This document shows positions 27,349 to 35,663 of a stretch of 64,000 nucleotides of DNA, piece after piece; position 1 is the stretch's first letter; every line of letters begins with the position of its first letter. The stretch comes from Erythrobacter sp. KY5 (GTDB lineage: Bacteria > Pseudomonadota > Alphaproteobacteria > Sphingomonadales > Sphingomonadaceae). The notes beneath the pieces are model-generated. The model was not told the DNA's origin and searched no databases. It saw only the letters and a list, made by a program, of their open reading frames with translations. The stretch spans positions 2,091,001 through 2,155,000 of the forward strand of contig NZ_CP021912.1 of NCBI RefSeq assembly GCF_003264115.1. Reading direction: 5' to 3'. A program made the translations under genes and the position numbers.

Positions 27349-29679
27349 TCAGACGGGGGTGCCCATTCGCTCCTCGATCTCCGCGCGAATTTTCGCGATC
27401 ATGTGACCCCTGCATCGACCGGCCTCGACCTCTTCGTCGAGGATTGCGAGGAAAGCGTCGCGCTTGGCGGACTGGATCGTGCTGTGCTGCATGCCACCAT
27501 CGACGGTCGAGGCCACAAGGTCGATCATGCGCTCTGCTCCGTGCAGGCGTCCCCATAGGTAATCGTTCTCGCGATAGGCGCGGCTGAAGAACGCTCCGAA
27601 GTTGTAGAACTCAATCCCGCGCAGCGTTGCACGCGTGCCACCGTCCCGGATCGAACGTGCATCGTCGGGAGAGATACGATCGACCTTGACCGGATTGTAT
27701 TCGTCCAGCCCCTCGCTCTGGAGCAGGGGTAGCGTTGCGACATCGTAGAATGGAAAGCCCAGATAGGTGAGCAACATGCGCCGTTTCAGGTTCTTCGGCA
27801 TCTCTGCGAGAGCGTCTGCGAACTTGTGTTCAGCCATCAGGTCGGTCTCGGGCAGAAGGCGCTGCGTTTCGAGAAAGTCGAGCACGGCGCCCGGCTTCTC
27901 CAGCACCTCCATCGCGAGTTGCTCAAAGCGTTCGCCGAGCATCGAATTGTCGTCGGCTGCACGATAGAGCGCGAGGATATCGTAGATTTTCTCACGAGCC
28001 AGATCGAGCGCATCATCAGGTATTTCGGGGTCGACCTCCCAATCGCGGGAGAGCCGCCGGGCGAGCAATTGCAGGCGCCGGGTGCGAAAGGCGATATCGT
28101 GAGCGCGGAAGAAACGGATTGCCTGTTCACGCGCGCCGCCATTATCCTGTGTCAGCTCCTCCAATCCGCGCCGCGACAGTTCTTGGCGCAGCGCAGTTGC
28201 TATGGGGCTGCAATCCGGGAGAGCAAGATCGGGAGCGGCGGCATGAGTCAGATGGGCGAGGCGATCGACGATGGCGCTGAACTTGGTCTGCGCATAGGCG
28301 CCAAACGCATATCCAGCATTCTCCGCTGCGGCCTGTTGAGCCTTTGCACGCCAGTTACCGAGCCGCTTGGGTGTGGGGGAATCGAGGAAGAAGGTTCGCC
28401 CGAACAATCGCTCCACCGCCCTGTCAATCTCAGGACGCAAACCCATGACTATCCGGCGCAACCGGGCCGCGTCCTTGGATTGGAGCTCAATCCGCTCAAG
28501 GTCGTCACGGATTGGTTGTTCACGCGGGATCGTTGAAAGCGACCCGAAGATTGCGCTGAACCATCCGATTGGCTGCGGTTCGTCGGAAGCGCTGAGCTTG
28601 CGCCGATCAGGGCGCGGTTCGATGTAGACAAAACGTCGATCGACCTCGCGCTGGGATGTGCGCGTTGAGAGCGCTTCGAAAGCCGCGCCAAAAGGTGCGT
28701 TGACCAGAACCGCTCCATCGATGAGCGCGACGTTATCGACGGTATTCTGCCGGACATGGGTCGGCATGATCCGCGACAGGAAGCTCCCTCGGTTTTCCCA
28801 CATGCGTCCTTCATGAAGAGCAAGCCGGTCGATCTCGTCGACGATCAGCGGAGGGAATGCGCCGGGAAAGCTCGCGGTGGCGCGCGCGGCGAAGACCAGT
28901 TCGAGCGGATCGGCCAATTCCTCGCCGCTATGCTCGGTTGCAAGCGATCGGAAGTCGATGGGCATTCGGTGCTCCGTCTCCTCGACCAGCGGTGGCGAGT
29001 TGAGACGCAGCAGTTCTGGATGACCGCGGAAATCGGTTGCCGTGACAAGCAGGTCGAGCGGGTGGCCCGGTGGTAGCAAGGGGGGTCCGGGCACTTCGTT
29101 CGCCATGCTCTCGAACGCTTCGAAAAGCATCGCCGAAAACCGGTCGCCTGAAAATGGGGGGTTGAACCAGCGACCTCGTACAAGTTTCGAAACCTTGTCG
29201 CGCACCTCGTCACGGGTTTCTGGCGACACGCTTTCGCTTACCGCGTTGCCCGGACGAGAAAGAAACCAGTTTGCAATAGGTTGCGCCCAGAACTTGGCAT
29301 AGCGCCACATGGGCTGCGCATCGGGGTCGGTCAGCTCGCTGACATCCGCGTTTTCAAGCCAAAGGTCGGTCAAGGGCTCGAGCGAATGGCCCGAATGCAT
29401 TGCTTGCGCCAGAAAGATGGCGTTGATCCCGCCCGCGCTCGCGCCGGTGAGGATATCGGGCAGAACCCGCAGGCGCAGCTGGTGCTCACCTTCGATCTGC
29501 TGAAGGAATTTGCGATAGACCTCTGCGACACCGCCGGGCAGTTCCATGTTGTCCCTGGAGTGATGCGCCCGGCTAGCTCTCGCGAGGTGCCATATCTCCT
29601 TGGTCACGCCGTGCATGTAGACGGCAAGGCTAACGCCCCCATAGCAGACCAGAGCGAAGCGAAGTTCCTTTTGCCGCAT
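27349..29679 (-). CDS. Patatin-like phospholipase family protein
   Basis: A 776-residue protein of the large bacterial patatin-like group with a C-terminal DUF3376-type region. The N-terminal oxyanion hole is YGGVSLAVYMHG (13-24), the nucleophile elbow is GASAGG (79-84, Ser81), and the catalytic Asp lies in VALIDGAVLVNAPFG. The rest of the chain is helical and charged with no signal peptide or clear membrane segment. It should hydrolyse lipid acyl esters, but the substrate is unknown. The ATG at 29679 is divergent from radA; an open frame of 70 codons before it has no family-like sequence. Confidence 0.9.
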   Translation of the reverse strand: MRQKELRFALVCYGGVSLAVYMHGVTKEIWHLARASRAHHSRDNMELPGGVAEVYRKFLQQIEGEHQLRLRVLPDILTGASAGGINAIFLAQAMHSGHSLEPLTDLWLENADVSELTDPDAQPMWRYAKFWAQPIANWFLSRPGNAVSESVSPETRDEVRDKVSKLVRGRWFNPPFSGDRFSAMLFEAFESMANEVPGPPLLPPGHPLDLLVTATDFRGHPELLRLNSPPLVEETEHRMPIDFRSLATEHSGEELADPLELVFAARATASFPGAFPPLIVDEIDRLALHEGRMWENRGSFLSRIMPTHVRQNTVDNVALIDGAVLVNAPFGAAFEALSTRTSQREVDRRFVYIEPRPDRRKLSASDEPQPIGWFSAIFGSLSTIPREQPIRDDLERIELQSKDAARLRRIVMGLRPEIDRAVERLFGRTFFLDSPTPKRLGNWRAKAQQAAAENAGYAFGAYAQTKFSAIVDRLAHLTHAAAPDLALPDCSPIATALRQELSRRGLEELTQDNGGAREQAIRFFRAHDIAFRTRRLQLLARRLSRDWEVDPEIPDDALDLAREKIYDILALYRAADDNSMLGERFEQLAMEVLEKPGAVLDFLETQRLLPETDLMAEHKFADALAEMPKNLKRRMLLTYLGFPFYDVATLPLLQSEGLDEYNPVKVDRISPDDARSIRDGGTRATLRGIEFYNFGAFFSRAYRENDYLWGRLHGAERMIDLVASTVDGGMQHSTIQSAKRDAFLAILDEEVEAGRCRGHMIAKIRAEIEERMGTPV

Positions 29680-29751
29680 GGCGCGATTGATGCCGTGGAT
29701 AGCGGACAAAGGCAATTGCGTTCCACAAATGTTCTGGTTACAGATCGCCGC

Positions 29752-31119
29752 ATGGCCAAGACGAAACGCCGATATGTCTGTGCAAATTGCGGCGCGGTAA
29801 GCCCGCGCTGGCAGGGGCAATGCGCCGATTGCGGAGAGTGGAACACCCTCACCGAGGATGCGCCCGCGACGGTGTTTTCGCAAAAACATGACCTGTCGAG
29901 CGGGGGCAGGGGGATCGAATTCATCCCGCTCAATCGTCCTGCAGAACTGCCTGTTCGCAAATCGACGGGACTGGCAGAGTTCGACCGCGCTTTGGGCGGG
30001 GGTATTGTACCGGGTTCAGCGGTCTTGATGGGCGGTGATCCGGGGATCGGAAAATCGACCCTTTTGCTCCAGACCGCAGCGACGATTGCGCGCGGAGGAA
30101 ACGACGTCGTTTACGTCAGCGGGGAAGAGGCTGCGGGGCAGGTTAGGCTGCGCGCTCAAAGGTTGGGCGTGGCCGATGCGCCGATCCGGCTCGCTTCCGA
30201 AACTTCGGTGCGCGATATCCTCACGACGCTGGGTCAGGGAGATCCACCTGCGCTTCTGATCATCGATTCCATACAGACCATGCATTCCGACACGATTGAA
30301 GGCGCGCCGGGCACGGTCAGCCAGGTGCGGGGCTGCGCGCTCGAACTGATCCGCTTTGCCAAGTCCACCGGCACAGCGCTGATGCTGGTCGGGCACGTCA
30401 CGAAAGATGGCAGTATCGCTGGGCCGCGTGTGTTGGAACACATGGTCGACGTGGTGATGAGCTTTGAGGGTGAACGCAGTCACCAATACCGAATCCTGCG
30501 CGCTCTCAAGAACCGCTTTGGCGCCGTAGATGAGATCGGCGTTTTCGCGATGGCAAGCGGCGGACTGGATGAGGTTTCCAATCCCTCGATGCTGTTCCTT
30601 TCAGGGCGCGATGCTCCCTTGGCCGGAAGTTCGGTGTTTCCCGCGCTCGAAGGGACAAGGCCGGTGCTGGTCGAGATACAGGCGCTGATCGTGCGCCTGC
30701 AATCAGGCGCGACGCCGAGGCGCGCCGTCGTCGGGTGGGACAACGGGCGCATGGCGATGTTGCTAGCAGTGCTGGAATCGCGCTGCGGCCTCAATTTCTC
30801 CAGTGCGGAAGTCTATCTCAACATTGCGGGCGGCTATCGTTTGTCCGATCCTGCGGCAGATCTGGCGGTGGCCGCTGCGCTTGTCTCAGCGCTGGCTGAC
30901 AAACCATTGCCCGACAAAAGCGCATGGTTCGGCGAAGTTTCGCTTTCGGGCGAGATTCGTCCTGTTGCCCACTCCGAGCTGAGACTGCGCGAAGCTGGCA
31001 AGCTCGGATTCGCGCGTGGATTCGGCCCGTCGGATGCCAAGACCGGTTCGTCGAAGGTGCAATACACCGGGTTGGGACAACTCGCGAACCTCGTTGACCA
31101 TGTGATGGGCAACTCATAA
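29752..31119 (+). CDS. radA: DNA repair protein RadA
   Basis: A 455-residue RecA-like helicase that extends D-loops during recombination. The N-terminal zinc finger has CANC and CADC (Cys10, Cys13, then QGQCADCGEW). The Walker A motif is GGDPGIGKST near residue 93-102, Walker B is LLIIDSIQTMHS, and the RadA-specific KNRFG motif occurs as ALKNRFGAVDEIGVF. The C-terminal Lon-protease-like domain includes NIAGGYRLSDPAADLAVAAA. The ATG at 29752 gives the typical MAKTKRRYVC. cvpA follows after 12 bases. Confidence 0.97.
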   Translation: MAKTKRRYVCANCGAVSPRWQGQCADCGEWNTLTEDAPATVFSQKHDLSSGGRGIEFIPLNRPAELPVRKSTGLAEFDRALGGGIVPGSAVLMGGDPGIGKSTLLLQTAATIARGGNDVVYVSGEEAAGQVRLRAQRLGVADAPIRLASETSVRDILTTLGQGDPPALLIIDSIQTMHSDTIEGAPGTVSQVRGCALELIRFAKSTGTALMLVGHVTKDGSIAGPRVLEHMVDVVMSFEGERSHQYRILRALKNRFGAVDEIGVFAMASGGLDEVSNPSMLFLSGRDAPLAGSSVFPALEGTRPVLVEIQALIVRLQSGATPRRAVVGWDNGRMAMLLAVLESRCGLNFSSAEVYLNIAGGYRLSDPAADLAVAAALVSALADKPLPDKSAWFGEVSLSGEIRPVAHSELRLREAGKLGFARGFGPSDAKTGSSKVQYTGLGQLANLVDHVMGNS

Positions 31120-31131
31120 TTCATCGGCCCC

Positions 31132-31668
31132 ATGACGTTGTTCGACATTATCGTGCTTATTATCGTCGCTGTTGCGGCAATCGGCGGGTTCATGCGCGGG
31201 CTTGTGCAGGAAGTGCTGAGCCTCGCTGCGTGGATTCTTGCGGCTTTTTCTGTCTACTATCTACACACTCCGGTCACAGAACAAATGCGTCAATATCTCG
31301 ACGCAGAACCTGCAACGCCGCTGCTGGCTTTCGTCCTTTTGCTGCTCATTCCCTATGCCGCGATGAAAGTGATCGCCAGCAATGTCGGAGAGGCCTCGCG
31401 TGGCTCGATCCTCGGCCCGATCGACCGGGTGCTGGGCTTTGGCTTCGGTGCGCTCAAGGGCGCAATCATCGTTATTTTTGCGTTCTCGGTGCTGGTGCTC
31501 GGCTTCGATTCGGTGTGGGGTTATAAAGGCCGTCCGGACTGGATCACGCAGGCCCGCACCTACGCGGCCGCAGATGCGTTCTCGCGCGAACTTGTCCAGA
31601 TGATCGCCTCACGCCGTGCAGAGCTGCGGGGCGAGGATCCGGCAGAGGACAACGCGGCCGCCGAATAA
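31132..31668 (+). CDS. cvpA: CvpA family membrane protein
   Basis: A 178-residue inner-membrane protein with four hydrophobic helices: FDIIVLIIVAVAAIGGFMRG, VLSLAAWILAAFSVYYL, PLLAFVLLLLIPYAAMKVIAS, and GALKGAIIVIFAFSVLVLG. The conserved CvpA elements are GFMRGLVQEVLSLAAWI and LGPIDRVLGFGFGALKG. CvpA was first linked to colicin V production and is now tied to envelope stress tolerance. It lies between radA and the Fe-S scaffold gene, whose ATG shares its stop codon (TAATG). Confidence 0.94.
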   Translation: MTLFDIIVLIIVAVAAIGGFMRGLVQEVLSLAAWILAAFSVYYLHTPVTEQMRQYLDAEPATPLLAFVLLLLIPYAAMKVIASNVGEASRGSILGPIDRVLGFGFGALKGAIIVIFAFSVLVLGFDSVWGYKGRPDWITQARTYAAADAFSRELVQMIASRRAELRGEDPAEDNAAAE

Positions 31669-32105
31669 TGGCGAGCGCTTCGACCAAACTTTACACCCCG
31701 CGCCTTCTTGCGCTGTCGGCTGAGCTTTCCCGCTTCCCGCTGTCCGAGACATTCGATTATCGCGCCGAGGCGCGCTCGCGCACCTGTGGGAGCTTAATCG
31801 TCATCGGGGCCAATCTCGACGAACGCGGGCAGGTCGCCGACACGGGAATGCAGGTAACGGCATGCGCGGTCGGGCAAAGTTCGGCGGCCATACTCGCGCT
31901 ATCGGCTGAGAAGGTCTCGGCCGGTGCATTCGCCTCCACGCTTGCCGAAATCGAAATCTGGCTCGCAGGCAACGGACCGCTGCCTGACTGGCCCGGATTT
32001 GACGCGTTGGAGCCTGCGCTTCCTCACAAGGGACGCCACGCTGCGCTGCTGCTGCCGTGGAAGGCGATGGTCGATGCGCTTTCCTCAGCACAAACCCCAA
32101 GCTAA
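31668..32105 (+). CDS. Iron-sulfur cluster assembly scaffold-like protein (NifU N-terminal type)
   Basis: A 145-residue protein resembling the NifU/IscU-like scaffold family. Two of the expected cysteines are visible: one in RSRTCGSLIVIGANLDERG and one in MQVTACAVGQSSAAILA, followed by a long helix. The third classical scaffold cysteine is not evident, so cluster-building activity is uncertain. The A of its ATG overlaps the cvpA stop codon. An MHS transporter follows after 66 bases. Confidence 0.78.
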   Translation: MASASTKLYTPRLLALSAELSRFPLSETFDYRAEARSRTCGSLIVIGANLDERGQVADTGMQVTACAVGQSSAAILALSAEKVSAGAFASTLAEIEIWLAGNGPLPDWPGFDALEPALPHKGRHAALLLPWKAMVDALSSAQTPS

Positions 32106-32171
32106 GGCAGGTGTCCTTTCCGGTTTGAGGCGACCGGAGAACTTGCGACAGACATAACGATACGGGGAACC

Positions 32172-33851
32172 ATGTCAGCAAATACGGGCACCAGCGAAGC
32201 CGGCGCGCTTGCGGATAGAGAACCAAGCGCGAAGGAAATCCGGCTTGTCGTCGGCGCATCGAGCGCTGGTACGATTTTCGAATGGTACGATTTCTTTATC
32301 TACGGAACGCTTGCCTACATTTTGAAAGACGCGTTCTACGACGTGGACGATCCGACACTCGGTCTGCTTCTGGTATGGTCGACCTTTGCCGTGGGCTTTG
32401 CCTTCCGGCCGATCGGCGCGATCCTGTTCGGGTTTCTCGGCGACCGGTTGGGGCGCAAATACACGTTCCTCGTGACAGTGACCTTGATGGGCATCGCCAC
32501 GGCGGGCGTAGGCTTGATCCCTACCGTGACTTATCTCGAAGAGAATTATGGCGCGTCCTACGTCGTGATAGCGCCGCTTATCGTGATCTTCCTGCGCATC
32601 CTGCAAGGATTGGCGCTGGGCGGTGAATATGGCGGAGCGGCGATCTATGTTGCCGAACACGCGCCGCCGGACAAACGCGGTTTCTACACCAGCTTCATCC
32701 AGGCAAGCGTCGTTGGCGGGTTTGTGCTCTCGATCATCGTTGTGCTTTCGACCAGCGCGCTGATGGATACCGAAAGCTTTGAGGCGTGGGGCTGGCGCAT
32801 ACCCTTCCTCCTCTCGATTGCGCTTCTCGCCATCTCCCTTTGGATGCGACTGATGCTGTCGGAAAGCCCGGTGTTCCAGGCGATGAAAGAGGCGGGCGAA
32901 ACCTCGGCCAATCCCTTCATCGAGAGCTTCACCTTCCCGGGCAACAAGAGCCGTATCTTCATCGCGCTGTTCGGTGTGACCGGTATCCTGACGACGATCT
33001 GGTACACCGCGTTCTTTTCATCGCTCAGCTTCCTTCGCGGACCGATGAACATGGACCCGCTGACGGTGAACTGGGTGCTGCTGATCGCGGGAACGATCTC
33101 GATGTCGTTCTACATTTTCGTGGGCAAGTGGTCGGACACGATCGGGCGCAAATTGCCGATTACGGTGGGCGCGGCGATCACTTTGCTTGCGCTTTTCCCG
33201 GCTTTCTGGGGGCTGGGCGCGCTTGCCAATCCGGGGCTTTCCGACGCTGCCGAGCGTTCGCCTGTTGTGGTAAGCGGACCGGGCTGCGTGACCGATCCCT
33301 TTGCCGAACTGTTTGACCGCGAACAGACCGATTGCGGAAAGGTGCTTGAGACGCTGACGGCTTCGGGCGTGCGATATACGCTCAACGAAGGCGGCGAGCT
33401 CAGCCTCTCGGCCGCCGGCAACGATATCGCGATTGCGGATGAATGGATGGAAAGCGGCACCGCGCGCAGCGCAGGCATTCGCGAGGCGCTTTCCCAATAT
33501 GGTTTCGACTTCCAACCGCAGCAGCCACCTGTCGCCAATCTGCTCGGCATTATCGCAATATTGCTTGGCCTTGGCGCCTTGTCCGCGCTGACTTACGGGT
33601 CGGTGGCCGCGCTCTTGTCCGAGATGTTTCCGCCCAAGATCCGGTATTCGTCGATGTCGATCCCGTATCATATCGGTGCCGGCTATCTTGGCGGGTTCCT
33701 CCCGCTTATTTCCGGCATCATCGTGGCGAGTACCGGCAATGTGTATTCCGGGCTCTGGTACACATGGGTGGTGGTCGCCTTCGGCCTGGTGGTCGCGTGG
33801 TTCGGCCTCAAGGGTGGTCCGCCCACGGACTTCCAAGACGATGCAGTCTGA
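32172..33851 (+). CDS. MFS transporter, metabolite:H+ symporter type, with large insertion
   Basis: A 559-residue major facilitator with about 12 membrane helices. The MHS subfamily signature appears early (IFEWYDFFIYGTLAYI, FRPIGAILFGFLGDRLGRKY, RILQGLALGGEYGGAAIYVAEHAP). Between roughly residues 350 and 455, after the ITVGAAITLLALFPAFWGLG helix, lies a soluble segment of about 100 residues with two cysteines (GPGCVTD and TDCGKV). It is absent from typical 430-residue MHS proteins and is predicted to face the periplasm. Substrates in the family are organic acids and osmolytes. It overlaps alr by 11 bases. Confidence 0.88.
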   Translation: MSANTGTSEAGALADREPSAKEIRLVVGASSAGTIFEWYDFFIYGTLAYILKDAFYDVDDPTLGLLLVWSTFAVGFAFRPIGAILFGFLGDRLGRKYTFLVTVTLMGIATAGVGLIPTVTYLEENYGASYVVIAPLIVIFLRILQGLALGGEYGGAAIYVAEHAPPDKRGFYTSFIQASVVGGFVLSIIVVLSTSALMDTESFEAWGWRIPFLLSIALLAISLWMRLMLSESPVFQAMKEAGETSANPFIESFTFPGNKSRIFIALFGVTGILTTIWYTAFFSSLSFLRGPMNMDPLTVNWVLLIAGTISMSFYIFVGKWSDTIGRKLPITVGAAITLLALFPAFWGLGALANPGLSDAAERSPVVVSGPGCVTDPFAELFDREQTDCGKVLETLTASGVRYTLNEGGELSLSAAGNDIAIADEWMESGTARSAGIREALSQYGFDFQPQQPPVANLLGIIAILLGLGALSALTYGSVAALLSEMFPPKIRYSSMSIPYHIGAGYLGGFLPLISGIIVASTGNVYSGLWYTWVVVAFGLVVAWFGLKGGPPTDFQDDAV

Positions 33852-34908
33852 CAAGGCGGGATCGGCCATCCTGCCGCCCAGCGGCAACGAATTGCGGGTC
33901 GATACGTCTGCCTTGCAGGACAACTGGCGCTTGCTCGACAGGCTGTCAGGCAGCGCCAGTGCCGGGGCCGCAGTCAAAGCCGATTGCTATGGCCTGGGCG
34001 TAAGCATCTGTGTGCCTGCACTGGTCGAAGCGGGCTGCCAATCCTTCTTCGTTGCCAATTGGGACGAGGCGGACGAACTCTCTCATTACATAGCGCCCGG
34101 ACAGATCGCGGTGTTGCAAGGTCCGGTGACGAGGCAGGAAGCGCACTATGCCCGCGACATGGGAATAGTGCCGGTCATCAATTCGCTGCATCAGGCGAGG
34201 CTCTGGGCCGAGTGCGGTGGGGGCACCTGTCACCTGATGATCGACACCGGGATCAATCGGCTTGGAATTCACCCCTCCGAAGTGACCGACCCCGCCATTG
34301 CCGCGCTCGATATCGATATCGCGATGAGCCATCTGGCGAGCGGTGACGAGGATGGCCCGATGAATGCGCGCCAGCTTGCCGCTTATCGCGATAGCCTTGG
34401 ATCGGTGCGTCACCGAAGGCAGAGCCTTGCGAACAGTGCGGGAATTGCTCTTGGTGCCGACTACAGCTTCGACCTCACCCGTCCGGGGCTGGCCTTGTAC
34501 GGGGGTATTCCGCGCCGGGAGCTCGAAGGGCAAATCAAACAGGTCGCTTATCTGCGCGCAAGCGTGCTGCAAACGCGCAACCTCAAGCCGGGGGATGCCG
34601 TCGGATATAACGGCGAATTTGTCGCCTCCGAACCGATGCGCGTCGGGACGGTTTCGATCGGTTACGCGGATGGGTTCCTGCGGGCTCGCGGACCGGGCGA
34701 AGCATTCCTCTTCGAAAGCAAGCGCCTGCCCCTCATCGGCAAGGTGTCGATGGACATGGTCGTTGTCGACCTCGCCGATGCGCCTGATGTGAAGGAAGGC
34801 GATTGGCTCGACGTGCCATTCGACCTCGCCAATGCTGCGCGGCAAAGCTCTGTTTCTCAGTATGAATTGCTGACCGTTCTGGGACGCCGTTTGCGCCATT
34901 GGTCCTGA
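33841..34908 (+). CDS. alr: Alanine racemase
   Basis: A 355-residue PLP enzyme that interconverts L- and D-alanine for peptidoglycan. The PLP lysine is in AAVKADCYGLG, a variant of the usual AVVKANAYGHG, and the second catalytic tyrosine is in VSIGYADGFLRA. Other family features are LMIDTGINRLGI, MSHLASGDEDGP, RPGLALYGG and GKVSMDMVVVDL. The ATG at 33841 lies inside the 3' end of the transporter gene. Such tight coupling hints that the transporter could handle an amino acid, but this is inference. Confidence 0.93.
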   Translation: MQSDKAGSAILPPSGNELRVDTSALQDNWRLLDRLSGSASAGAAVKADCYGLGVSICVPALVEAGCQSFFVANWDEADELSHYIAPGQIAVLQGPVTRQEAHYARDMGIVPVINSLHQARLWAECGGGTCHLMIDTGINRLGIHPSEVTDPAIAALDIDIAMSHLASGDEDGPMNARQLAAYRDSLGSVRHRRQSLANSAGIALGADYSFDLTRPGLALYGGIPRRELEGQIKQVAYLRASVLQTRNLKPGDAVGYNGEFVASEPMRVGTVSIGYADGFLRARGPGEAFLFESKRLPLIGKVSMDMVVVDLADAPDVKEGDWLDVPFDLANAARQSSVSQYELLTVLGRRLRHWS

Positions 34909-34950
34909 CCATTTTCGCAACTGCGAACATTCCGGTGCGAGTTATTGCGC

Positions 34951-34963
34951 TGCACATTGTGCA
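34951..34963. promoter_or_regulatory. Palindrome upstream of phaR, candidate PhaR operator
   Basis: TGCACATTGTGCA is a perfect 13-base inverted repeat (one central base) about 49 bases before the phaR ATG, flanked by further TGC repeats (34922-34968). PhaR-type regulators in Paracoccus, Rhodobacter and Ralstonia bind TGC-rich sites and repress their own gene. This fits autoregulation, but binding is not shown. Confidence 0.5.
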
Positions 34964-35011
34964 AATGCTAAGACACCCCAATCACGAGACGTCGCATTGG
35001 GATTGAGAAAT

Positions 35012-35599
35012 ATGGCTCGCAAGGCAACCGAAGACGCCGCCGGTGGCGCGGATGGCGCAATCGTAATCAAGAAATACGCCAACCGGCGCCTCTATAACAC
35101 CGCCAGTTCGAGCTACATCACGCTCGACGATCTCGCCAAGATGGTGCGCGAGAATGTCGACTTCGCGGTGTTCGACGCGAAGAGCGGTGAGGACATCACC
35201 CGTTCGATCCTCACCCAGATCATCATGGAAGAGGAATCGAATGGTGGGAAGATGCTGCCTGTCAGCTTCCTGCGCCAGCTGATCGGCATGTACGGCAATT
35301 CCATGCAGACGATGATGCCGTCATATCTTGAAGCGAGCATGCAGAATTTTCGCGATAACCAGACGAAGATCCGCGAAGCGTTCGAGAAGGGCATGGCGAA
35401 CAATCCTCTCACCGCGATCCACGAAACCAACATGGCGATGATGCGCGCGGCGGCTGAAACCCTGATCCCAGGAGCCAAGGGATTGGGCAAGACGGCCAAG
35501 CCCGAACAGTCCGCCAACGAGAGTTCGAGCGAAGAAATCGCGGTGTTGCGCGAGCAGATGGCAGCGATGCAAAAGAAGCTGGACGATCTCGCCAAATAA
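35012..35599 (+). CDS. phaR: Polyhydroxyalkanoate synthesis repressor PhaR
   Basis: A 195-residue regulator. The N-terminal PHB accumulation DNA-binding domain has IVIKKYANRRLYNTASSSYI and TLDDLAKMVRENVDFAV. The next domain, which senses polymer or phasin surfaces, includes LPVSFLRQLIGMYGNSMQ and PSYLEASMQNFRDNQTKI. A short C-terminal coiled coil follows (EEIAVLREQMAAMQKKL). PhaR represses phasin and other PHA granule genes until granules form. The ATG at 35012 matches the family; a TTG five codons earlier is unlikely. No phaC or phasin gene is in the window. Confidence 0.93.
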   Translation: MARKATEDAAGGADGAIVIKKYANRRLYNTASSSYITLDDLAKMVRENVDFAVFDAKSGEDITRSILTQIIMEEESNGGKMLPVSFLRQLIGMYGNSMQTMMPSYLEASMQNFRDNQTKIREAFEKGMANNPLTAIHETNMAMMRAAAETLIPGAKGLGKTAKPEQSANESSSEEIAVLREQMAAMQKKLDDLAK

Positions 35600-35663
35600 G
35601 GCCACCAACCCTGCCGCAATCCCGGCATGGGCCAGAACAGAACAAATCTAAGCAGGACAATCA

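Noticed and set aside
33018-33977. Open frame of 319 codons antisense to the MFS transporter and alr
   Set aside because: Both sense genes are well supported. The antisense product is rich in Arg/His with no domain.
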